Shown here: piece by piece, positions 24,544 to 37,095 of the stretch
Numbering within the stretch: the stretch's first letter is position 1
Layout of the letters: each line of letters starts with the position of its first letter
Source of the DNA: Planococcus citri
Lineage: Eukaryota; Arthropoda; Insecta; Hemiptera; Pseudococcidae
Length of the DNA stretch: 64,000 bases
Assembly: GCF_950023065.1 (NCBI RefSeq)
Contig: NC_088680.1
Location: 40,722,559 to 40,786,558, forward strand
Direction of reading: 5' to 3'
Program-made: the position numbers and the translations under genes
Notes under the pieces: generated by a model
Database searches by the model: none
Told to the model about the DNA's origin: nothing
The model's input: only the letters and a program-made list of their open reading frames with translations

Positions 24544-24601
24544 ACATTTTTTAGTTTTGTATTTCTTCAGTTGCTATTCTTTAATTTCAAAAAATTTTCA
24601 A

Positions 24602-25195
24602 TAAGGTGCACCGGGGTAAGTTAGAAAACTTGCTCTAGCGCCTAGAGGTTTATATCTGGCAAAGTGCCACTAAAGGTGACTTGAGGGTACTACCCCTACT
24701 TCATCACAGCATAAAAATTTTCGCGATTCAGTTTCATTTTAGATGTCTTTGGTTCAATTGTATTTTGTTGTTGTTTTGAACTTATTTTGAATTTGGTCTA
24801 AAATACAGACTTTCTATTTCTTAGTTTTTCGCATATAGCGGACGAACCGTGCGTCCTAGTGAAAATCTGATGAGAGTAATCTCAAAGAGAATTAAATTCT
24901 CTACAATTTTGTTTATATGCAATTTTTCTAGGATGCTCGGTTTGTGATCTACGCCTCTGCAAAGTTTAGCTTGTTCTGACTTCCCCCCAATTGGGGTAAG
25001 TCAGGACAGTTTATATTTTATTCCACTGAGCAAAAACTACTGTGTCAATCGCGCTCAAATTTTTACCATAGGTTAAGAACCCTTATGGGAACCTACATAA
25101 TAAATTTGATCCATATTGGTTCATTAGAAGGGGAGTAACAGCTGGTCAAAGTTGAAATTGCGAAAAATCATTCTGACTTGCCCCGGTGCACCTTA
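24602..25195. mobile_element. Non-autonomous DNA element with 25-bp imperfect terminal inverted repeats (element B)
   Basis: The left end TAAGGTGCACCGGGGTAAGT and its right-end counterpart at 25171-25195 match as inverted repeats over 23 of 25 bases. Ends again read TA/AGGT...ACCT/TA. Inside, about 24971-25010 is itself a near-palindrome of the terminus (CTGACTTCCCC facing GGGGTAAGTCAG). There is no coding capacity. It begins 58 bases after the SANT gene stop codon, so it may be transcribed as part of that 3' UTR. Confidence 0.82.
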
Positions 25196-27620
25196 CCTTA
25201 ATTTGTTTTAAAAATCCAACTTTCAAGTTTTTATGGCCTTTTTTGTCAGAATTGATTTTTTTTTTAAATTCTGTTTATTCGCCAGAATTGCAATGGTTTT
25301 GTTGTTTTGCCAAAATTTCAAAACAGTCTTGCGTTTTTGAAAAATGATTTCAACACATATCTAATATCTTCAATCAAACTCATAAAATTTTCTTTTATCA
25401 TATTTTTGAGCTTTATTCTGAATTTTTTATTTTTATTAAAAAAGTTTTGTCCTAAATAAACTCTAAATAGAAAAAAACAACTGCTTCAAAATATAATATT
25501 TTGGCTTGGTATGAATTTTTGGAAATTTTGCCTTCATTTTTGGATTACCTCCATTTATTGGAATTCTCTCCACCCCCACATCCCAATAAAACATAATTTT
25601 TGCCATTATATGCTCGAATATCTTCGAGATGTACCGAATTTTCACCATTTGAGAAATTTTTCCAGCACGTTTGTTTCATTCTGATCACGTACCTACCACT
25701 CGAAATATCTGCTGAAGACTGCTTTATTGAAAGTATATAGCTCAATAAAAGTTGAACCCCATTCTTTGGAAAAATGTCACTTTGAAGAATGTTGTTTTAG
25801 CAAATACTCGTATTGCTTGAGACAGAGACAGAAACAGAAAAAGAAAGATACCGTCTTCGACGAAATACCACCCGAAGTATTTGAAAATATTTGCAGCTAA
25901 ATTTCATTTTTCGATACCCCTACAGATTTAGAGAAATTTTTATTCGATAAAAAACATACGCAATTTTCGCTTCGAAATAAATTCATCATCCTTGAAATGT
26001 CTCTCTTGGGTGAATGCGCCGCTCACGTTCTCACAGCTTGAATTACATCGCACTTTGTAGCGTGGGAGATTAAAAAAACACACGATATATTTTCTTATTA
26101 GAATATTCCTACGATGGCTCACCTGAAAAGCTGAAAACCCATAAAATTGTCCTAAATCGAATGATCGAAATTTTAGTCTCGGGTGTTTTTCACATCTTGG
26201 GGTGTGGTAATAATAGAGCTCATTTATATAGGGTAGGTAGGTAAAGGTATAGGCTAGGGTATCAGTTTCGCATACACTCGCATTACGCAACCTATATCGT
26301 CTGCGACTATAAAACGGTAGGGAAAAAAATGGCATTACGTGCGAATGTGAAAAAATATTACCCTTGTAGGCGTGTTGTATGCAGGGTAAAATGTGTGCAC
26401 TTTAGTAGAAGCGTGTAAGCCTGTCTTCTTCTTTTGTAAAACCCACGTAACGTAAACTTTTTTCAAAGTTGCATTACGTACGTTCGAACGTGGTAATGTG
26501 AAAATTTTGCATTAATCATTCGAATGCGAAGATTTTATTCGTCGTAGTTTTAGATTGTTTCGTTGATCTTTTTTTTTTTTTTTTTTCAAAGAAAACTTCG
26601 TTTAAGAAAAAAAAATAAGCACGAGTGTTTTGGAATCAGCACCTTTTTAAAAAAATTAAAAATAATTATTCGACTAATTGGCGCTCTTTCTCCGACTCTT
26701 CTGTCATTCCCTATTCTTTCTGGATACTGTTTCAAGTACAAAATACCCTTTTTAAGAGGCTCTCGACTCTTAACGAATGCTTTTCAAAAATATTACCAGT
26801 TTCGTGCCTTTTTCGTGACCGTTTGGCGGCATAATTGCGCATTTTGTTTGTTCCGAGTCCATTCAGTTTACAAATGATTTATTTTTGTGTTTTCTCTTTT
26901 GCGTTTGGCGTCATTTTTTTTCTCCAAAAATCATTTCCTCGTTTCGTTTACAGAAGTGAAACCCATCATACGATTGGAGTCGTGAACTGTCGTTAATTTT
27001 CGTTCGAATTTGAACATCACCTGCTGCGTGGTTGCATCACATACGCCTATTCGTATTTCTGTGCACTTTGAAATTTGCGACAGTCATGGTGATTAGTCAT
27101 GAAAAAATTGTTATCATCGTTGATTACACCGAAGGTTGTCTTGTAATTAGCTTATGTGTACTACACGTATTAAGCGACTGTGTTATTCCCCTGTGTGTTT
27201 GCACTCTGCACTACACAAAACTTGTCTGTGTAGCATTATGTCATGTTTACACTGCTGGTATTCCACCTTAGAGGTCTCGGAAGGCGAAAAATTTCGTAGA
27301 ATTTACCTATGCATGGGAAGTAATTAGGAAAAAACTAGTCGACTCTGTGTATACTCGAAATGAAAAATAGCATCTTGTCTCGCAGATATAAATTAAAGTT
27401 CCCGCGTATAATGAAAAAATATTAGCTAAACTTCAAGATGGCTTCCATCGAGAGATTTAAGTCGCAGTTTGTCATTTTTCATGTGATTTTCGCTGCGATT
27501 TGAACCACACATACTCGTATGAGTAAAACAGGGTTACTCGGGTGTTCTGGAGTTTCAATAGGGTCAGGCTGTATTTCATTATTTTTTTTTTAACCTCATG
27601 GCTGGTTTAATTTTTTATAC
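25196..27620. other. Intergenic, no gene seen
   Basis: AT-rich with poly-T runs (26567-26586). Open frames up to 131 codons on the minus strand (25940-26335) and 104 on the plus strand (26563-26877) have F/R/S/I-rich, domain-free translations and no convincing splice context. Confidence 0.4.
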
Positions 27621-27639
27621 CTACGTGCCTTTCTGATTA

Positions 27640-28320
27640 CCTGTATCTAATGGTATAAAAAATTTTGGAGTATTTTTTTGCAATCTGTTTGCTTCAATGA
27701 GCTGAATTGATTCATATCTCAAATCCAAATTCTGAAATGCGCAAATTGATTTTTCAAATTTTGATGATTTTTTAAAAATAAGTAGGTAAGTTTCAATCTT
27801 GGAATAATTGAAAGGGACATTCTTGCAATTTTTGACCAAAAAAGGGTCATTCTTTGCAATTTTTTTACAAAAAAATATTTTTTTTTGTAATTTTGACAAA
27901 CTCAAAAATTTTAGTAAAAAACAGTATAAATTAAAATTTTAGTTGAAAAAATGTAACTTCTTTAGCAGGTAATTTAAAAAAAAAATGAAATTTTACTACA
28001 ATTTTGGGAATATGCAATTCTGTTTCCAGGAAGTAAGATTGTTTTGTAATTTTTGTCAAAAAAAAATACACTGTTGTACTTTTTTTGCAATTTTGAAAAA
28101 AAAATTTGCAACCTCGTCAAAAATATTTCTTTTTAGTAATTTTGGCATAAAAAATATTTTTGCAACTTTTTCCCAATTTTGATAAAAAAATTGCAGGAGA
28201 AAAATTCAGGACATTTCACAATTTTGTCAAAAAAAAGGAACTTTTTTTCAATTTTGACAAGAAAAGAGCTGTTTTCCAATTTTTTGCAAAAGCAATGACT
28301 CAATGTTTCGATGATAGATT
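27640..28320. repeat. Degenerate A/T-rich array (TTTTGCAATTTTG.CAAAAAA units)
   Basis: Irregular 30-45 bp units alternate a TTTTTGCAATTTTGAC run with an AAAAAA-G-ACTTTT run. This is the same type of array as at 1490-2110, 9700-10480 and 31390-32715. No coding content. Confidence 0.6.
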
Positions 28321-31300
28321 TTCTTGAATAGCCCCGTGATCAAAATTCAAAAATGAGAATAGTTCAAGTATACTTCTAAAACGTATCATTTGCAATTGTG
28401 AATTTCGAATTACCTACTTGAATTACGAATTGGTTAAATGATTAATTGATTATAGATATAATTTTTTTCAAAAAAAAAAAAAATCATTCCCAGTCGAAAA
28501 CGGAAAGTTTGGCATTGTATACAAAATGAGTTGAAAATCATATTATTTTGGATTTTTTTGAGAAAATTAGGGCCTGGCCACTGTTTCACAAAATCGAAAA
28601 ATGAGCATAAATTACTTCTTTTTTGTTGGAATTTTCTTGTTCATTTGAAAATAAAATACTGTAAACTAGACTTCAGTGGGTGAGGTGATGAAAATTGTCG
28701 ATTTCCCCACATGTGATGAAGAAATACGACCAAATAAATACATATGTTAGCATATTAACCCAGTTTAGATCTACGAACTGCGCGAAGTAATTTGGCATAA
28801 TTTTCTTCAAATTCAAAATTGATGAAATTCCAAGCATTTGGCTCCATAAATTTACAATTTTTTAATCCTCAAGTATAAGCATTTCTATGTCATGTTAGAG
28901 AATTCTACCTACAATAGATGAGAAAAAAATAATAATCAATTTTTCAAAATATCAATTTCCTCGATAGTATTCCAGGCAAAGTGAATCCGAATACTCACAA
29001 GTAGTTTCAAAACATCCCCAAAAAATTAATATACACCCCTTGAAAATAAGCGATAGGCAACCGTTCCTATTTTCCCTTTGTTACAAGATACGCAACATGC
29101 ATTGCATTTCACAAAAATTGAATGAGAAGGAACTGACAATGAGTAGGTACCAAAGAAACCAACAATCAATCTCAAAAATGAAAATTTTAAGCGAACAAAA
29201 ATGAAGCTGAGTGGAATCATCATCACGTAAAAATATCATATGGTTACTCACTCTGATACATTGTATCCATTATGAGATCCAGAGACGGTTATGAGATCAC
29301 TAGATAACTTTGTGGTTAATACACCCAACCAAATCACGTACGTAAGACTAAAAAATATTGCAATCTTTGGTATTCGATTGTTGAATCCGCGAAACACCAC
29401 ACTGCATTTTTAATTCCACATCGAGTAACATCAATTTTTCATTTGGATTATGAATGAGACATGGTGGTGTATGGAAAACTGTAGCGATAATCTATACCTA
29501 CATATACGTTTAATACGTATATCCATGTATGAATACGACGAGAGTGATAGTTGCACATATATACGACATTTAATGTATTGCGAGGGCTTTAATACCACAA
29601 AATATGGAAGTATGTGGGCGACGAATTTAACCACCCTTGTTCACTTTCCGATTACTGGATTCATCTCTGCAGCTAATGGTCCTAATATTACGGTAAAATT
29701 GAAAAAACTTTTTTTTCAGATATGACAAGTGGCCTCCGAGGAAGATATTCGTGCTGTCATCGTGGTATTTCTTCCACTACCCACGAACCAATTACCTACT
29801 CAACTATCCTTTGGGATTGCTCGCGTAATTAGAGCAATGTTAATTGAATTATAACTCGAGGCGTAGGTATTTAGATTGATGTCGACCCTGGTAAGTGGTA
29901 ATGTCACCTTTTTACGAAACGTGCTTTCATCGAAAAATAAACCCACCTATTCTACATCTTATAATATACCTACCTATCTAGGTATTCTCACATATCAACT
30001 ATCAACATACTCGTAGATGTACATACAAAATAATAGTGTAAGTAACACAGAGGCCTATGATATCAAATATTATTCGTACATCTACGTACTAGGCTGACTA
30101 TTAAATTAATTATAAATAGAAAAATACCATTTTTTAAAACACAGTTCCCAAACCAAATTGCGCGTACTACATACTAACACAGCGAGAAAAAAAATTAACT
30201 AATATCTTACGGCGATTAATTCGACGCATCGTCTCTCAAACACACAAAAGCATAACAGTTCTTTTTTTTCGCTCTTTAATTAATATAATAAAATATCGCA
30301 CCTATTATAACACAACGCATATGTCATTCTTCTGATTCACAGTATAGAAAACGAGATTTTTTTCAAAACACTAGAGTAGGTACCTACATAATGCGGGTAA
30401 ATCCTTCGCAAAGATGACGAAGTAAAACACGTTGTTCCTTTATTTATTATTATCATAATGTTTTGAATACGTGAATTCAGCTTTACTCCGTCGTCGTCGT
30501 ACAAAATATGACACTGACAGTGTGTTTCACTCTTTTCTTGTCATATTTTATTCTTTATCTTTATGTACGTCCTTTTTTTTTTTTTTTTTTGGACGACGAC
30601 TGTCGTACCGTAACGAAAAATGGGTTGGTCATACTTTGCGAATATTTTTGCACATATGTAAAATTACCTACCTAATACATTGTATATGGTGAAAAAAAAA
30701 ATTTGTTCAATAGAAAGGGTCATAAAGAGCAGATAACAAATGGTAAAGGTTACCAGACATGTATTTTCAAAAGATGGGTAATGGATAGGTCGCATAATAT
30801 CGTCTCGAGTCAAACCTCGATAAACGGATCATTTTTTAAAAAATTTTCGTCGTTTTTTTTTCATTTGGCAACGTCACAAATAGAAAAATTAAACGATATG
30901 GTGGTAGGAAATGTAACCTACGATGCATTTTTATAGAATTTTAAAACTATGTGAAAAAAATCTAGTTTATACAGCTGAGTCCTAATTATAAGTATGCACA
31001 ACATAGTTTAAAGAGGTGGAAACGGGGAGGGCACATTGTGGGAAAACATACGAGTAACTATTATTTCGTTAAAATTAACGTCATAGCTGAGTGGTGATGA
31101 TGAGTAAATAAAATGCAAGCAATAAATGCTTCCAAATGCTGTGGAAATTATTAAAGTACCTATTCAATGAAAATTTTAACGAATTTTTCTTCAATTTGGA
31201 ACAATTTTCAAATGATAGTAGAATCTTGTAACTTAGGTATATTTTTTATATTTTGTAACATTCAAGAAAATTTTCTTAATCGTTTCCCTTTTAGTTTCAT

Positions 31301-31389
31301 TCGGTTGGTTATGCACATAAATGACACATTACAGGATGACTTCGTAGACATTTCCAGGGTTCAAACTCATTTTTTCTTTAAGCAGTAAT
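28321..31389. other. Intergenic, no gene seen
   Basis: Simple AT-rich DNA with several TACCTACCT motifs (near 29967 and 30663) and a T18 run near 30573. The 91-codon open frame at 29450-29725 shows no domain. Confidence 0.35.
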
Positions 31390-32715
31390 TTAAGTAACCG
31401 AAAAAAGCACTAAAAAGCGACCAAAAAAGTGACAAAACATTTTAATGCAGAAAAAAATTACCGAAAAACCCGTTTCGTTTTTATTTATAAGATCTAGAAG
31501 TGGAACTCGATAGAAATGTTGAACAATTTCAGCAAAAATAGGACTTTTCGGCAATCAGTGCCAAAAAAGTGATACTTTTCCGTAATTTTTGACAAAAAAA
31601 ATTTGCAACTTTTTGACTAAAAAGGCAAGATTTTTTTTGACACTTTAGGGCAACAAAGTGATCGGGAATTTCAGCAAAAGAAAGAGCTTTGATTTTAGGA
31701 ATTTCTGTTTAAAAAAAAGCGACAAATACGTAAGGATAATTTTTTGAAAAATAGCGAACTTTTTTGGAATTTTTTGCAAAAAAACACAACTTTTAGCAAT
31801 TTTTGGCAAAAATGAGATTTTTTGGCAACTTGTGCAGAAAGCGAAACTTTTTGTTACTTTTGGCAGAAAACAAGACTTCGACAGTAATTTCAGCAAAAAG
31901 CAGATCTTCTTTAGCAATTTTTTGTAGTTTTGCTGAAAAAAGGAAAATTTTTGACAGTAAATTTGCTAAACACGAAAATTTGACAATTTTCGAAAAAAGC
32001 AGGACATTTTAGAAATTATTATTGGCAAAAAAGCGAGACTTTTAAGTAATTTTTGAAAAAAAAGTGAGACAGTAGCAATTTTGCTAAAAAGAAAGATTTT
32101 GACAGTTCTAACAAAAAATAAGACTTTTATGCAATTATTATAAACACCAAAGAAAAAAAAATTAGCAAAAAATACATTTCGTTGACAATTTTTATCAAAA
32201 AAATTTGGCTCCTTTTTTTGGCAATTTTTTTTTTGGAGTATTCATAATTGCTAGATTATTACACCCTACGTCATGATTATATTGAATTTGTCAGGTTGTG
32301 TTTTTTAACAAGAGTAATAAATTTTTCTATTTCGGAGGGGTTGTCAGGAATGGAGAGAGAGTTTTCATCTATTTGAAGAAATAATCGATCTTGGTGTAAA
32401 TGGGGACAATAGAATAGTAGATGTTGAACAGATATGGGTTCAGATGAGCAAAATTGACATGAGGGCTTAGGGACTTTCAGGTAAAGTGGCCAAAAAGTAA
32501 TATGTATTTTTTAGGAATTTTTGTTGAAATACTTACTCAATATGATATTTTTTTTTATTTCTGGCAATTTTTGACAATTTCTGTCAAAAAAGCAAAACTT
32601 AGGATTTTTTGGAAAAAAATGAGACTGTCTGAAATTTTTTCGAGAGAGACCACAATTTTTAGAAATTTTTGGCAAGTAATTAAGGTTTTTGGGCAATTTT
32701 GAAAAAAGCGGGATT
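31390..32715. repeat. Degenerate A/T-rich array, longest copy
   Basis: About thirty irregular units of the form GGCAATTTTTGGCAAAAAA-GCGAGACTTTT. It is interrupted at about 32240-32490 by unrelated AT-rich sequence. Non-coding. Confidence 0.65.
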
Positions 32716-34592
32716 TATTACTACCTAGGTACCTACATATGTACTTATTTTAGTGTGAGTAAATTCTGGCTGTCGATCATAAAACTTGAACATTCGTACG
32801 AGGTGAACATAATAGAATAATTTTAACACCACGAAGCCCATTTTGGAGAATTCATGTGCCCCGATTTTTTTTAAATAATGAAAATTTGCCGAATTCAAGA
32901 ATTTTTTCGACTGAAAACGTAAAGTAAAATATGTTTAAATTATGCTTGGGATACAAAGTACCTGAGATGGGCTGGAGGGGGGGGGGGGCGAATGCCCTCA
33001 AAATGTTGAAATTGTCGAATTCAAGAGTATTTTTGAATCGTAAATTGCAACTTTTTCTTTCCCTGGCTAACTTAAGTTCCTGGTGTTCTAAACACGATTA
33101 GAATTGTTTATTGCAATTTACAGTTTGAAAATATTCTTAAAATATATGAATTTTTATGCTAAAAAAATTAAGGCGAATGACCCTCCTCCCCCTTTTCTCA
33201 ACGGATCCCATAGATTAGAATTATTCTCTGATGATCAACTCACACAGATGTTCGAATTCTTTATAATTAAAAAAGTCGACAAGGCCAGAATTTATTTCTC
33301 CACGTACTTATCCAACAGTTGAGTAATTTGATTAACAATTGATAGCCAAAATAAATTCAGTTCGATGCAATTTTTCAAGAAAACTTTCATCTTTGAACAA
33401 TTTTTTTCTATTTATTCACCTAGCTAGGAATAAAAAATTACGAGCTCGCGTGTTTTTTGTATCGAGTTGATAAAACTTTGTACATAAATAAATTCTTGGC
33501 AATAGTCAATGGTACGAGAGTAGGTAGTAGGTATATAAAGCCATCGGGAAACTTTCATTTTGTATTTTTCACTCGATATTATCAAATTGGAAAAAGTTGC
33601 GTTTATTTTGACCAATTTATTTTCAGCCTTACGCAATATTTCAATTTTTCCAACATACGGGTGTTTGAAAAAAAACCTACGGCGATGTAGTGAAAAAAAA
33701 GAAAAAAACAATTCGTATCGAGACATTTTTTTTCCTCTGCGAAAGTCTCTCGAAGAAAGGGGAATAAGAATCTATAAATTGTTGACGCCATAAAAATATT
33801 TCACTTAGAGCTATTTCTTAGACATAACAGAATTACACGGTGTGGGACAAAAACTATTTAGAGCGATAAAGCAAAACATGGTCTATTCCCCAAGGTACGA
33901 GACGATGCGAAGCTTTTCGTAAATATTTTCCTTTCGCATTGAAAAACGATAAATGACGTTCGACCGTTCGGCCGTAAGGACATCATTGAGGAAAACTGGT
34001 TTCATATACGTACGATGAATTAACCGCTATTTAAACGAATTATCGTATACATTTTTTTTGTAAAAAAAAATACATCTACGTATTTTTATCTTCCTACTTA
34101 AAAGATGAAAATGGTCAACGATGAAATTCAACCCAAACGCATAGATGGATATTTTGCCTGCCTACGAGCGTTTGCCATACGAATGGACGCTGGGATAAAA
34201 TTCCTCTTTTTTTGAAACCGGTTTCAGCATATTACTAGCTTGTGAACACGTTTAGCGTCGGTTAGATTTTAAACCTGTGATATGCACACAAAAATAGAAG
34301 AAATGTAATAATAGTTCCCTCGGTGTTTTTTTTTCATCTTTTTTTTACGATTCGCAAACATCTAATGAACCGGTTTCCTCAACAGTACATCTATGAAAAT
34401 TGTGTAAAAATTCAAATACATAGATGTACCTGTGCGGGAGCACTCGGTGTGGTAATTTTTATAATACAGGTAGATGGCTGACTGCAGAGGTATCGCGGCG
34501 AGATTTTAGCATTTTCTTAATTTGCATGTAATAAACAGGTATACCCATACGTGTAGGTATAATTACTCGGTAGCTGTTGCGAAGCTGGCTCG
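32716..34592. other. Intergenic, two Grainyhead-type sites
   Basis: It contains a long G run (near 32977-32988) and short unconvincing open frames on both strands between 33100 and 33800. GAAACCGGTTTC near 34214-34225 and GAACCGGTTTC near 34367-34377 are the only notable motifs. Confidence 0.4.
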
Positions 34593-34600
34593 TATAAAAA
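34593..34600 (+). promoter_or_regulatory. Candidate TATA box
   Basis: TATAAAAA in the context CTCGTATAAAAAGGAC, 160 bases upstream of an ATG (34753) that opens a signal-peptide-like peptide. In AT-rich DNA chance matches are common; only the linkage to the short open frame makes it worth listing. Confidence 0.3.
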
Positions 34601-34752
34601 GGACAAAGTAAATGATACTAATAAACGCGACTAACGAGCATCACAACGTCCAACCAAGTTGGACTTTTAGCCAGCTTTTATATTGTGGGTGGAATTTCCA
34701 CAACCCTTTCGCTCAAGTTTTCTAGTTTTCGTTCGGTTGTAGCAGGTCTACG

Positions 34753-34818
34753 ATGAAAACGACACCAACTTTACTGTACGGGACAGTGCAGGTAGTTTGT
34801 ATTATGTCCACGTACAAG
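34753..34818 (+). CDS. Candidate first coding exon with signal-peptide-like start
   Basis: ATG AAA ACG opens MKTTPTLLYGTVQVVCIMST, then TYK, with an AAG/GTAACC donor at 34818/34819; an earlier CAG/GTAGTT donor at 34790/34791 is an alternative. A Lys followed by a hydrophobic run resembles a secretory signal peptide, and short signal exons followed by a large intron are usual for insect cuticle and other secreted proteins. I found no matching second exon in the window, so the call rests on the promoter-like context and composition. It may be chance. Confidence 0.2.
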
Positions 34819-36760
34819 GTAACCTTTGCGACCTATTGGGACTGAAATCTGTGCACTCTCATTACCTACGCTTCGTATACCCTACGCGAAAATTAATTTT
34901 CTCCCATCTTACGCGGTTAAACGCGAAAAATTTCCAACTGACGGTTTTCAAGATCAATTTATTCGTTTAATACATCACCACAGTAACCAGATTATTATTG
35001 GATTGTTGGATTTGGCTTTCAGCGTGAGATATTAATCGTGACGAGATGCGTTGTGCGAATTAACGCTCGAATTAAAACGACCAACGTACTCGTATTATAA
35101 TTCGAAAGAAAAATTTTCCTGCCATATTCTACAGCTGAAGGGTTCTTATTTAATCCTACGATGCAAAATTTCTTCTCTAGAATCATTCGTATTTATTATT
35201 ATATCGCTGTATAGTTTGTGGAATTACGTGCGTTAAAGTCGATGAATTTCTAATCTGCTAGCGTATTTTGCCAAATATAGTTTGATGGTTTTGAGTTTTG
35301 ATGTATTTCATTGTTGCCTAAATTTTCACTAACAAGGAAACTTTCATAATCCATCAACTCGAATCGAGTTGAAATTTGATTCATTGGAAGAGCATATCAC
35401 CAACACTTCAGAATCAAAGTTTGGAGTAGCCGAGGTTAATTTTTCGACTTTTGGGAGAATATTTGGAAATTGCAGAAATATGTACCTAGCTCATTCATAT
35501 TTTAATTTTCAACAAAAAAAATAAAATTGTAAGACAGAAAACTCTTGATAAATTCAAGGTTGCCAATTCTGCAGAAAATCAATCAAAACTTCTATTTTTC
35601 AATAAAAATAGTTTGAGTAACTCTCAAAAAAAAAATACTTGGCACTCTAATTTGAACGAAACAAAACTAGATTAAAAAAGCGAGTCCTAAAAACCTCTGG
35701 ACAAATATTTTAAATGCATGAAGTTCAAATTTGGATTGTTGCCAAATATTCAAAAAATTCAAAAACGTTTTCATAAGTTGATCAAAAATATAATTTTGAA
35801 TTGGCACACGTCAGAATTTAATGATAACCACCCGAAATGGTCAGGGCAGAACCCAATAAGAACCAATCCCAAGTTAAAGCGGCCCAAGTTCATTTCTAGG
35901 CGTTCCAGAGCAGTTTGAAATTTATGGAGAAATTATTTGGGACTTCTTAATAACAACTTGAAAGTTGGAATTGAGCAAATTACATAGATTTGTTTCATAA
36001 AATATTATACTTCAAAAAAAACTTTAAAAAATCACAATAAGTAAACTTTTTTTAAATTTTTAAAATTTTCAAAAAATCACCAAAAATCTAATAAATAAAC
36101 TTTGGCTTCCAAAATTTTGCTATGAAGGGTTTAAAGATATGCTCTTTTGATCTATAGTTCAATTTCATTCAAATTAGAATCCGGCAGTTTTGTCACAAAA
36201 AGATTCTCGACGAGACTGAAATTAGAAGTCCAAGCGAAGAGTGGGGGTAACACCTCGCCTGAGTCCAGAATCACGTCGCCTCTGAGTTTGTAATTTTTTC
36301 TAATCGAGAAATGGAAATGCGTAAGTATTTTTACACTCAAGTGATTATCTATAGAAAGGTGAAAAAAAGGTATTTTCAGCTCTCAGAAAAATTCATGAAT
36401 TGATACGTAAAATATTCATTTTGGTTCAGCGACCCCCCCCCCCACTCTTCCTCACTTGAGCTGGCGAAAATGTTGACTAGTTCACCAAATCGAGGGCTCA
36501 AAGTGACTCAAATCATTTTTGTGGCGTAAAAAACTCATCTTCGAAATTGTTTTTACAAGAAATTACGAAAGAATGAATTGAAAAATGTATTTTCTGGGGT
36601 GATTACTGGCATAAAAAATAATATACAAAAGCTGCTGAAGTTGATTACAACACCTTCTGGAGCGATTTGAAATTGCTAGAGGACATCTCCAGGGGATTGA
36701 CTACTGCAGCCTATACAAATAGATTTTCAGATTTTTATCTCGAGACTTAGGCTACTATTT
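34819..36760. other. Intergenic, no gene seen
   Basis: It includes old foldback-family pieces (near 35360-35440 and 35900-36240) and a C run (36430-36442). No exon is recognised. Confidence 0.35.
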
Positions 36761-36779
36761 TTGTATAAAATTTACAATT

Positions 36780-37095
36780 CGCTCTGCCATTTCCACCATT
36801 CTCAAAAATTCGTCAAAAATCAAAAAATCGACATCAGAAGCTCAAAATTTGGTTTTGAGGTTTAAGTGACATGCTCTCCTAGTGAGCCGAATTTCAGCTC
36901 AACCAGAGCTGAAGAGTTGTTCAAGATGTTTATTTCAGCTATTTTCAAAAATTTGCAAAAATCAAAAAATCGACTTCTGCAGAAGCTGAAAATTTGGTTC
37001 TGATGTGTGGATGACATATTCTTTTAATGAGCCAAATTTCAGCTCAATCTCATTTGACGAGTTGTAGAGATTTCCTTCTTGGAAAAATTTTTGAA
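36780..37095. repeat. Two diverged direct copies of a repeat of about 170 bp
   Basis: Both copies run: TCAAAAATTCG/TTGC.AAAAATC, AAAAAATCGAC...AGAAGCT, AAAATTTGGTT.TGA, a GACATGCTCT-like run, then GAGCC.AATTTCAGCTCAA and GAGTTGT. Relatives lie near 13940-14000 and 59040-59165. Confidence 0.55.

Noticed and set aside
24539..24544. Poly(A) signal AATAAA for the SANT gene
   Set aside because: It overlaps the stop codon, which would leave almost no 3' UTR. Chance is likely in this composition.
25940..26335. 131-codon minus-strand open frame
   Set aside because: Composition is random (F/R/Y/S-rich), with no domain and no promoter. It is simply the longest chance frame of the region.
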